Notes under the pieces: model-generated
The model's database searches: none
Told to the model about the DNA's origin: nothing
The model's input: only the letters and a program-made list of their open reading frames with translations
Translations under genes and position numbers: made by a program
Assembly: GCF_011386835.1 (NCBI RefSeq)
Contig: NC_088792.1
Location: 41,468,882 to 41,532,881 of the forward strand
Reading direction: 5' to 3'
DNA length: 64,000 bases
Source of the DNA: Chrysemys picta bellii
Lineage: Eukaryota > Chordata > Testudines > Emydidae
Part shown: positions 12,401 to 24,400 of the stretch, piece after piece
Position numbering within the stretch: the stretch's first letter is position 1
How the letters are laid out: each line of letters opens with the position of its first letter

Positions 12401-15400
12401 AAGTGTTACTGTTAAAAATGAAAACTTTTCATAACAAGACTTTAAAGTAAAAGCGTTACTTTCTCTCTCACCTTTTTAACTTTTCCTCTGACCTATTCAG
12501 TGGGGGGAAACAGTAAAAAGCTGAGAGAAGGTGGGAATTTCCACACAATTTTACAGTGAAAACTTTCAAATATGCCAAAAAATTCCTTTCCCCCAAAAAA
12601 ATTTTACTTTAATTTTTTTTTGAAAAACCAAACATTTAGTTGTGTAAAAAAAAACCCAAAACCCAAAAAACTAAACATAACTATTAATATTGTCCCTCAC
12701 TGCAAAGCACTATGGTTTTATTTATGTCCAGGAACTCATACAATAAAACATTTAATCAATGAAAAAAACGTTTATTTTGAAGAAACGTTTGCGTTCGCTT
12801 GCAATTCGCAAGGTCATTCAGAGTATTCTTCTCCATCACCCTTGTCAGATGCTTAAATAGCCTATGTGTAGAGTATGATGATTGCTCAGGTCCAAAGGAA
12901 CTGCAAAGTGACCTTAAGAGTAAACTTCTGGGAAGAATTTTGAGTTTTTAGAACTTGATAGCCTCTAAATCTTGTATTATGGTTTAGGATTGGGTTCTTT
13001 CAAGAAAGGAAGACAAGTATCTTTTCCGAATGCTTATAATACAACTTGTCAGTGAACTTAAATGAATTTCCAAGCTCCCCAATGTAAACTGTTAAATTTT
13101 ATTGCTTACCATCAGACTGTTTACAGACAGAGAAGTATTTTTGATCACAAGATGCTGTCTTCCAGGTTCCATCAAGGTCTAGATAGATGCAAGCTACTGT
13201 CTGCTTTGGTTCCTCACTGGCCCACTTAGAATACCCCATTCTCCATTTATCGATCCATTTGTAATTGCCATTGGTCTGGAAGCAAAATCAATTCAAGGGT
13301 GGCTTTTAGCATAATTATAGCATTCCATAGTATTGAAGTAGTTTAGTATCTATATATAATTTAAAATTTGAAGTGTACTAGTGAGCACCTCTTGTCCGCA
13401 GCACAGGAATAATAAGATTAATAATGTCATATTGTAAATTTATTATTCATATAGGACCTACATGACTATGGCACTGTACGAGGGGGGAAAGTATGCTGAA
13501 CAGATATGTTAGAATAATAAAGTAGGTTATAAAAGAATAAAAACGGTAGGTTTCAGCCCTTATAGCTGAAATTCTTTAGGAAGCTGATAAGTTGTAAATT
13601 GTATATTTCAGAAACAATCCAAAAGATTCTACATTGGGAATTTTTTTTAAGTAGCCATTAGGGAACCTTAGATGTGGTGTCATTGCAGAGCTACCCACTG
13701 GGATAAACAAATACACAACAGAGAAGGAAGGGTTTAAACTACTGTTTGCTAAGTTTAAGAACTGGTATAAAGAAAAAGGACCTCTTCTACCTGCTGCTGG
13801 TCTTCAGCCCCTACCTCCACTTCTGTGGGTCTTCTTTTTCCACACTCTGCTTCTTTACCTACCAAGTCTTTCAAGGGCTGCCCTCACTCACTGCTTCGCT
13901 GCTCAGCTCTCCTCTATGTTTCCCCCTTTTCCCATTACTATGGCTTTGTCTTTCCACCACACCTTGTACCCATAGCTGCCTGTTGCTTGTCTCCTCCACC
14001 TTTCCTGTAGCCTCCCTCATCTTCATGTCTTGCTGGTCTCACCCTTGCATTCTGACAGGATTTCATAGAGGTTTCAGATGCTCAGTGTGAGACCATAATG
14101 AGTGCAGCTAAAACAGTCTTGTGATAATAGATGCTCCTACCATTTAAAAAGGGAATACAAGTTCTAATATTACCTGGAGAAGCAGCAACATATTTGTTGT
14201 TCTTACCACATTGCTGTTAAGACCAATCCATACAGGCTCCCCATACTCTAACACCTGGAGCCACAGAAATGCTTGGCTATAGGGATCTAAAATACTGGCA
14301 AGTTCTGAGGATTTCTCCTGGCAGTTTTTTTGTGCCTCTTCCCACTTCATTTTGGAACGGATGACTAAATAGCTACTATCACCACAATGGGTAAAGTCAG
14401 AGGCTGGAATTGTTGGGGAATGAGACAGTTTAGGGTCTGTAGCACAAAAACAAAACAAAACATGCAAAGATAAACTTTGGGTGCATAGATTTATCTTATA
14501 CCAGTGAACAACAAGCATCTGCAGTCTTCAGAACGTAAGTAGTGTAGCATTAATTATTAATGAAAAATCTTCCTCACTGAACATTCATGAGAAATTGATA
14601 TTTTCCAAACAGCAGTGAACACTTCTGACTGAAAACTGCATTTTCAGGCTGGGGAGGGTGGCATGGTGAGCAAAGTGGAGTAATGCAGTAGTGGTTTACA
14701 TCTACAATTTTGAATTCATACCTGGGTAGGCCAAAAGCGAGAGTGAGTTTGGTACCATTTCCCTAATCCAATACAGATCCACAACTAAATTAGATATAAT
14801 TAGATGTTGCTGCTCAAGAGAAGATCAGGACTAGTAGGACTGTTATAGACCCACCATGAGGTATACTCCAGTTGCTATGGAACTTTACATAACATTGGCA
14901 CAGACCATGCCTAGATCAAACAAGTGCCACTGCATTACACCCTTAGCATTAGCAATAACATCCCCACGTGGTAAAACAAAAAAAGAAAAGTAGTATTCCA
15001 ATTCTTAGTTGCTTTCACTATCATTTAGATTTTTTTTTTGCAAAAACTTACGCAGATCCACTCTCTTAAGGATGCAAACACAAAACACTCTAAATGTTAA
15101 AGTCAAAAACCTTCAAAAAGCTGAGACTATTGAAGCCACATTCATGTGCCCTCATGGTTCCAAATGTTTGGAGAAAGGATGAATAATTAGGGACTGCAAT
15201 ACTCCTGCCCCTTGGTTCCATTCCAGTGGTACAATGTCTGCTTCAGGGACCATGCCATGTACTCATGGCTTACGCACAAAGAGACATCTGGACAGATTTT
15301 GCAAAATGTTACTCTGAATGCTCCCTTCTGTGGCACGGGAAAGAGGAGAACATGTGACCATATATGTTTATTTTTATGGAGTGCACTAGTATCATTGAGG

Positions 15401-18400
15401 CAGAGAAATTCATATAACTTAAGAACGGGATTGATCTACAGTGCATACGAACCACGTTTAATCCACAAACAATTGCAAAATGAGTTTTTAATGTGTTTTT
15501 AGTTTGCAAAACTAGTGAAACAGAGCTCACCACTGTCCATCTGGCATATAAATCCTCTGTCTTCAAAACACGGTTCATCCTTCCATTGTCCTATCTTATC
15601 AAAAGGACCTGTTTTCACAACAACACAATCCAGCTATGGGAAAAAAGCATATATGAATTACTAAAAAAATGTCAGCAACAACAAAGAAAGCCTTTTCCTC
15701 CTTCTGGAGCTATAGCTCTGGGCAGTTTCAGTCCCTGTATTCTTGCACATTTGAATTCTGCTGGTATTTGGTGTGTAATTTACATCCAGCAACACCTTCT
15801 CCCAGGTGGCATTCCATTACAGGTAGTTGCTATTCCTAGGGGCTGTTTCAGTGCAGCTACTTCCCCAGGTCTAGCCTCTGCCTGCTTATCAGTTTCACAT
15901 TTTTTTTTATTATTCTGGAGAGATACTACTATTCTTGAGAAGAGAATTAAATACAAAAAGCAAATGTACTAAAATAGGACTATAAACATTCTGTCACGCC
16001 ATCAGCTTTACTTGTTACCAATTACATTTCACAGCACAATCAGGACCATTCTATCTCCTATTTAGTTAGGTCTTTGGTTAATAATGTTCACAAAGAGGGA
16101 AGGACAAATCATATGACCAGACTGGTAAAAACTCAGATATTTTAAATAAAAACCCCACAGGTTAAAGATAGCATAATAGATAATTTACACTCAATTTCAA
16201 AAATGTGTAAAGTGTGTGTATGTGGAGAGGGGATGCGGGTGAGAGGGAGGATCAGAAGGTGAATAAATTGGTAGCAAACAAAAATAATAAGAATGACATA
16301 TTCCTTCATTTTACACTCTCCTTTTATTTTTGATCATTTGTCCTGTTTTACTGAGGAAGGGAAAGATTCCATAGCAGCTAACAATCAGGGGCAGGTACCG
16401 GATGTGTGTGCATGCAAAGAATAAATGGATGGGTAAATGCAGAGGAAATTGGGAGAGGCGTGGAGTAAGTTGGGTATGGAGAATGTGTCTGTGGGTAGGC
16501 GGAAAGGCTGGGAATAGAGTGGTGTGAAAATGTAAGTTTTGAATGCAGGGAATGGATATAAGAGGGGTAAATAGGCAATATGTCAATGCAAATAATGTGT
16601 ATTTGTGCAAGTGTATGCAAAATTGTGTTAATTAAAATATACTAATTTTTATTTCAAATGTTGGCAGGGATGCATGAGGATTTTCCAAGTGTTAACTCAC
16701 CATTAAACAATGAGCCTGATTGCCAGTTTCTAATTTCTACCAGTGCTACTTCAGAAATGTCTATTGACACTGAAATATCTTCAAACTAACTATTCTTTAA
16801 AAAGATTGGAAGTAAACTAAAAGTCGAATACATGTGGTCTCTTCCCATCTCCATAGATACATCTTCTCTTTTTGTTACCCAGAAGCTCTTTCAAAACAGA
16901 TGGTATCTCTTTTTATGTCAGTAATACATTCAAAAATGTTCTCCAAAACAAATAGCTAATAGTTTCCTCTTGTATCCTTGTGACTGAAGTCAGCCCATCT
17001 CTCCTACAACGTTTTAGAACATCCTTGCAAAATTGACTTTGTTCTTATATGAGAAATAGGGGAGTGATGAAAGCCACCATTTAAACTTTCCTATTACATC
17101 AACAGAAGACCTGACCCTTGCAGTATTGCCATTCTATTCCCAAATGCAACAGCCATGAACACTGGCAAAACAAAGACGCCTACATAAGAAGTAAATTGAG
17201 CAGGTTATTTAAAATTGGATTGCCTTCTCCAATGAGTTTATTAAAACAACGAGGTGGCACCTTAAAGACTAATAGATTTATTTGGGCATAAGCTTTCGTG
17301 GGTAAAAAACAACTTCTTCAGATGCATGGAATGTTTATTGGAAATCTCGAATTAATGTTTACCTGAAGCAGATTGTTGCCAGTCTCTGGCCGCAGAGAAT
17401 CATATAGGATGATTTCTCCAACTACAGGTGAACCTGCAATCCAGTTGGTGTAGTAGACACCACTTCCATCTGCCCAAACAAAGTTGAGCTCAGAATTTAT
17501 ATCATTCAATCCAATCCAGGTATCAGTTTTGGCATCTTTTAAGTGGTAAGTGAGGAAAGCTGGAATAAAGCCAAATAAATGTTTATAGGAAAGGAAGATG
17601 CATGAGGAAGGAAGGGAAAGAAACCTGGCACATGCCTTCCTCTAATCAAGGAAGATGCCAGCATGTCCAGAATTAGGGCACAATTACAACAAACAAACAA
17701 AATCTGCTTAATTATTTAATTTTAAATAATCTTGTAAATGCAACATTTTACATCTTTACATTAGTATCTGGCAGAGCAGAATTGGGCCAGAACCATGGGT
17801 CCAGGCTCTTGGCTGGGAAAAGGCTCAGAGGGCAAAAGGCCTGGATCTGTGGAGAAACACGGGTAAGGGCAAAGCAGGGCACCATATCTAAGGGCACTGA
17901 AAATCTACCAAGTCCTGCCTGCTCATATTGTTGTTCACTCATGCGCTTGAATTTAACATCCATGTATCCGAATTCAGTGACTACATGGTGAGTTAGTGCA
18001 CAACAAACCAGAATGTGTTTCTTCAGTGTGGCAGCTTGCTGCACATTACCTCACTCTATGTACACTGCTATGGTGCACTAAAAGTTCCCTAGCATGGCAA
18101 GGCACCCTGAGACGCCCCATAGTGGATAGCACCGTAACACACTACATTTAAGGATGAACATGAATGGCAGTAGGGGCAGGTGAATGGTGCATGAAGTTGG
18201 TCTTGTATTCAAACAGTTGCGATTAATACACCTCTACCCCGATATAACGCTGTCCTCGGGAGCCAAAAAATCTTACCGCGTTATAGGTGAAACCGCGTTA
18301 TATCGAACTTGCTTTGATCCACTGGAGTGTGCAGCCCTGCTCCCCCCGGCGCACTGCTTTACCGCGTTATATCAGAATTCGTGTTACATTGGGTTGCGTT

Positions 18401-21400
18401 ATATCGGGGTAGAGGTGTATGGTTGCCCCTTGGCCCGAGCAGTTAGCCAAAATTCAGGATTTTTTTCCATTAGGAGGAGAAATTGAGGACACAAGTCAGA
18501 GGTTTCTTTGGTGTAATCCTGTCTATTTATGAAGAAGGTACACAAAGTCCTGTTTCCCTGAGCACAGTAGAAACCAACAGCAACAGGTAGTTTCCATGCA
18601 CAGTACTTCCAAGCGTATCTTGCCAGTGAGTCCCGTGTCCAAGGATCTCTGGATCTCTTCTCCTTCCTTTGGAGCCTGGGGGTGGAGCCCCCCACGTAGG
18701 AGAAAAAATTGAAAATATTCTCGGGACCCAGCTCCCTACTCCAGAAAGAGAAATGGCAGCTTATTAACCTGGGTTGGCCCCAGGGGGATCCCCCAGGCCT
18801 GGCTCCGGAATGTGACATGGCAGGTTGGTAACCTGGGTGGACCCTGGGGGAACCCTCAGACCTGGCTCCTTGCTCCAGAAGGAAAGATGGTGGCTAGGCA
18901 ACCTGATTACTGAGCCATCTTCTCCCCTTCTGGAGCAGGCCCAGAAGTGGAAGATGTGAAGGAAACAGCATGAGGAGATGGCATCCTCGCCTCCTCCACC
19001 TCTTCTGCTTCTAGGCCAGCTCCAGAAGGAAAGATGGTGTTTCAGTAACCTGGGCTGTCCAGGTTATCAAGCTGCCATCTTTCTTTCTCACAGACCCATA
19101 TAACCAGGTGCCCATTCACACAGCTCAGTCAATCCTCTAGCCACTGTGTTTGCAATCACTCCCAGGATTTGCCATGTTGCCTAGTGCCTTGGCCAGCAGA
19201 CTCTTATTGTTTCCAGCTATCACTATATGAAGGGGGCTTATTTGTTCCTTTCATTGAGCCTGAAAGAAGGATGCTTAGCACACCCATCCACTTTAAACAG
19301 GTCTGTATTTGTCTATAGATCAGACATCCACTTGATGGCACCCATTAACACCTTCCAGAATAACGATATGTAGAGTTAATATCTTTTACTGGATCACAAG
19401 AAGAGCTCTGTGAAGCTCAAAAGCTCATCTCTTTCAGCAAGAAAAGTTGGAGGAATAAAAGATATGACCTCACCCACCTTGTCTCTCTCAGGCTATGGCT
19501 ACACTAGAGGCTACACCGATGCAGCTGAGCTGCTATAAGCTCTCTGGTGTAGCTCTCCCACCAACATAGCGCTGTTCATACCGGTGCTTAGGTTGGTGGC
19601 TCGGGGAGGGTGTCTTATTCACACCTCTGAGGCTAGGTCTATACTACCCGCCTGAATCGGCGGGTAGAAATCGACCTCTCGGGGATCGATTTATCGTGTC
19701 CCGTTGGGACGCGACAATCGATCCCCGAATCGGCGCTCTTACTCCACCAGGGGAGGTGGTAGTAAGCACCGCCGACAGAAAGCCGCAGAAGTCGATTTTG
19801 CCGCCGTCCTCACAACGGGGTAAGTCGGCTGCGATACGTCGAATTCAGCTACGCTATTCACGTAGCTGAATTTGCGTATCTTAAATCGACTCCCCCCTGT
19901 AGTGTAGATGTACCCTGAGTGACATAAGATATACCAACATAAGTGGTAGTGTAGACATAGCTTAAGTTTAGTGTCAGTTAGTTTACCCGCCTTTTTTTTT
20001 TTTAACCAGTACACCACTAGACTAAACACATCCCATTTGGTGTGGCATGGGAATATGGGGTAAGCACAGGGGACCAACTTTTAGCACCACAACTACCACC
20101 ACCACCCAATATACCTGGTGTTTGCCACTTCCATCTGCCTGGCTGGTATAATAAAGGATTTTATGTGTTATCAAAATATATATATTTCTTAGAAGGAAGG
20201 TTCATTAATTCTTTCACCTAAACAATAACAGGAAGAGATAGTATAATACACACTCCCCTATTTTGGCACGCTTTTCTTTGCAGGAATTGATTGTTGTCTC
20301 ATCTAATCCCTAAAGGGTCTATGTACTGTACCTTGCACTTGCTCATTAGGTATGCTAGCCAGGTTTCCTCCAAACTTTTCACAAGTTCTACGTGCAGGAA
20401 TCCACATAACTCTATCTTCATATCTGGAGCCAAAAATTTTGTAACACTGGGGGGAAAAAGTCAGATATTTACTTTATAAGCAAAAGAAAATAGAAGCTAA
20501 TTGAGTTGTATTAACTATAATATATAGTGTTCAAATTCAGATCTGAATTTCCCTTATTCTTATGATAAATGCAATGTATTGTAGATGTTTGCTACCATAC
20601 CTTATTTCTAAACAAAAGCCAACTTTCAGGACACCCTCCTGGAGGAGAAGGTGCTGTCACAGCAAATGTTGCATTTACAGTACCACTACCATGCCTTTCA
20701 CAGATAAAGGCATTTGGATTACCACAGTTGATATCATTCCACAAACCTAAAAGCAATTTAAATATAGAAAATAAGCCATTGGACGAGTTTGACATTTCTG
20801 GTGAAAATCTATCACCTCCCCATGTTTTTATTCCCCCTGGGAATGCCACAGACTGTGTGTCAAGTCTACAGTCACTAGTTCCTGTACTTGGAAAGTTTAT
20901 TAACTACATCCCACCTGCAATGCTTGCACAAAGGCTTTGAGCCTGCTAATCCTTGGGTGATGCACAGTTTAGGTATCTGGAATCCAGCATAAGTGGGAAC
21001 AGAGACTATGTGGGGGAGATGTACAGTTAAGCAATTAATGTACTGTCAGCCTGTACTCTCAGCCAAAGTTTCAAGCTTTTGAGCACCCATTTCCTTATTC
21101 TCATGAGCTCCAACTAAAAAAAGAGACGGAAACACAAACCTCCACATGCATATTAGGCACTTAACTATGTTCCCCATTCTTTGGCCAGCCTTACTCTGGT
21201 TACCAACTGGGGGGTGAAATCCTGGCCCCAGTGAAGTCAATGGCAAAACTCCCATCAACTTCAGTGGGGCCTGGATTTTGCCCTATTTGTCTGCAGAGCT
21301 GTAAACTTTTTAAAGTGGGCTGGATTGCCCTGCATGCCTGGTTCCATTCATCACTTTTTAGCTTACACTTTTGCCCAACTCTGCATTTGCCTGGGTGGGA

Positions 21401-24400
21401 TATAACCCCCAAGAGTGAGAATCTTTTATTATGGGTACATTGTTTTTTCCCAAGTTATCTTTTCTACATATAAAAAGAGGGGAAGCCGGTTAACAAACAT
21501 ATGGGGAAAATATAGCCACACAAACACGTATACAAATGTCAAAATGTGTAGCTCACCAAAGCTTTTATACATGACCACACAATTTTCTTCAGCATTTGCA
21601 TAGTTTGGCTCATGCTTTGCCCAGGCTACGTAGTGCACTGGGCTTCCATCCATCCAGCTAAAAAAACAAATAGCCTAGTAATTACTGGTTAAATTATACT
21701 TTGTTTTTACAAAAGAAACGATGCAAATCAATTTGTTTTATTATAGAAATCATTTGATAGAAATATCACAAGTGTATAAGTATATTCACTACTTTGCATA
21801 TGTGATGTTAGGCTCAACTTCCATTAGGATTAAAGGTAACTACATCTCTGCACATAAGGTAAAGAATACAGTATACATTTTATTTTGCATGGTGATTATC
21901 TCTGTATTCATAGCACTTACATTCCCAATAAAAAAAACCTTCATTAAGATGCAGGTAATTTAAAACATAATTAAACTCACTGAGTTTACCTTTCAACACA
22001 TAACATAAGTACCTCAAACCATTTTTATAACTCCTTTTTAAGGGTCATGTGATGGGATGAAAACCCATCTTAGCTGGAAAGGCGTTAATAGCCAATTAGT
22101 TACCTCTGTTGCATCCATGCTGTAATTAATTAGTGGCGTTTCAGCCAGAGGGGCCTGACTAAGCGGTATCTGGTGATAAGTTAATGGACATGGGGGCATC
22201 ATCAAAGGGAGAGAGTTCAGTCTGAAGGGCGGAAACACATGGAGCAGAGTGACTCCTGTGAAGGGGCCTGAGACAGAGTCTGCAGGAGAATAGATACCTC
22301 AGGAAGGTAGCTGGAACTGGGGAAGAAGATTCTCGAGTAGCTGAGAAAGGAGATTGAAAACAGAGCCCTGAGGAAGGGCTGATTGTTGAGAGACTTTGGG
22401 ACATTAGTTTGAGCTTTTGTTACCCCAAAGGGATTTGACTTAGCTGCTTCTCAGCCAGAAAGCTGAATTGCACACAGAGGCCTACAGGGTCATTGGAGAT
22501 GAAAACCACTGCAACAGCTCACCAGGATACAAGGGGGGACACACTGATGATGATTGTGCACCCTACCAAGTCTCTTTATGAATCAATCCACTACATACAA
22601 GATGTTAACGACTCCATAGAATAAAACTAGATATTGCTTGTTTACTTACGTAAACTGTTGATCGACACTCAGAATTAAACCAATGAAATATGACTCCTTT
22701 TTGCCATTTCTTAAAATCTAAACACAAGAATGTGATTTTAATTAAATTCTTCCATATATCTAACAAAAGCCATTTGATATGAAAAGCAGATTATTTTCAA
22801 ATTATTTGGATTGGAATAATCTTGTGAGCTGTCTGTACAGCTGACAATGACTTGCGACTCAGTGGAAATATGGATCACATCTGCAAGAAGACAAACTTTT
22901 GCCTCATTAGCTTGAATGCTTTCCAGCTAGTTCTGGATGCCATACTGCTATAATCAAAGCAGTTAGAAATGGATCCAAGCCAGCCTGGCAAGCATATTCC
23001 TGATTTTAAGAGAATTCTTTGTGGGGCACTGTGTGCAGCGCTGCACAGTGCCTCCCAGGAAGGAGATTATTGCCCTGGTGAGGCTGCATGGAAGGGTAAG
23101 TATTCCTTCCTTAATTTTAAGAAGAATCTAGTTTAAATGATTTAGGTTGTTCAGGGTAAAAAAGCACCTTTTTCTTTTAGATCAATCCGCTAATTAACTG
23201 TGCCTCAAAATCTCCTTCTCTGCTTGTTCATATTCTTTCACACACCAAAAGCACCAGCCTAAGGCAGTGATTTCTTTTTTTTGCAATAGTGATTTTAAGA
23301 TATTAGTAACTATGTTAGTTCCCGCACTTGCAATGTTTTGAAAGTTTCAGGGGCCTGATTGGGCAACACCTGACTCAAGCAAAACATCCACTGGATTCAG
23401 AGGAGTATAATTGACTAAGACCAGGTATAGTTGACTTTTGAGCCTAATAAGTGGAGCAGCAGCAGGATCTGCCAGCTATTATTTTGAACATTTAATTTTC
23501 TGTTAAGAAGCTGCTTTATATATGTCCTTTTTCGATTAATATTCAAATTATTACAGACACTGTAGTGGAGAAATGATGTGAAAATGCACATTCTCCTGTA
23601 TTTCATAAGCATATGTGGCATAGGCTGACTGTGCTGAATTAAGTAATAAAGTGTTTGCTTACATATTTCCATAGAAACTTTCTTTCGCTATTGCTCTCAA
23701 TGACAACAAGGTCTCCAAAATGCTTCTTGCAGAACTCCCTAGCTTTTTCCAACGGGACACTTTCTGTGCTGAAAAAATACTGCTTGCCCCCATATATAAT
23801 CCATCCATCTTCAGTGACTTCATACTCTGCAAGATAAATAATGAAACTCCATGTTCTGTACCTAGTGTGCATTAAGGTAGGCTATTCTTGTTATACTGTA
23901 CTATTCTCCAGGTAAGATGAAATAGACAGGAGCTTACTGGCAGGAGAGTTTGTTTGTTCTGGTTTAAGTAGTGTTCCTGTAAAGGAAAGGAAAAATTAAT
24001 TTTCTATGTTTTTGACATATGCTCATGATATTAAAGGAATTTTTTCATTCAGCAAAATATTATTTTGAGCCCCCAAGTTTTTAAGTTTAGAGAAAGCATG
24101 AATCCCTCCAATATACTGGATTTTAGCAATCCAACATATGAATTACACTATATATTACTTTTATATTTGTGTAATAAAATGTGTTTTATGGGGGGTGAAA
24201 CTAACTTATGCCTTTGGGAAGAGTAAGAGGGAAAATACAGTGAAGTAAGTGGTATGCTCCAAATCACTGGTATGTTCAGATTGACTCCCCAGCTCCGACC
24301 ACTTTAGCAATAATAGGAATGGAACTCTGCTGTTTCTTCCACTGCTGCTAGTCCTTTAACTATAGGGCTTCAAGATGCTCCAGAACTGAGGTACAACTGC

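Noticed and set aside
13746..14090. 114-codon plus-strand frame with a signal-like hydrophobic stretch
   Set aside because: Pyrimidine-rich intron sequence next to exon 24; Ser/Leu/Pro/Cys bias reflects base composition.
15493..15972. 159-codon open frame on the plus strand
   Set aside because: It covers exon 23 of the receptor in reverse and runs into the intron; no protein similarity and no partner exons.
16311..16620. Minus-strand frames rich in His, Tyr and Pro
   Set aside because: They come from a G-rich, C-poor stretch of the plus strand; no conserved motif.
18184..18486. 100-codon plus-strand frame
   Set aside because: It is the reading of the inverted-repeat transposon at 18229-18417.
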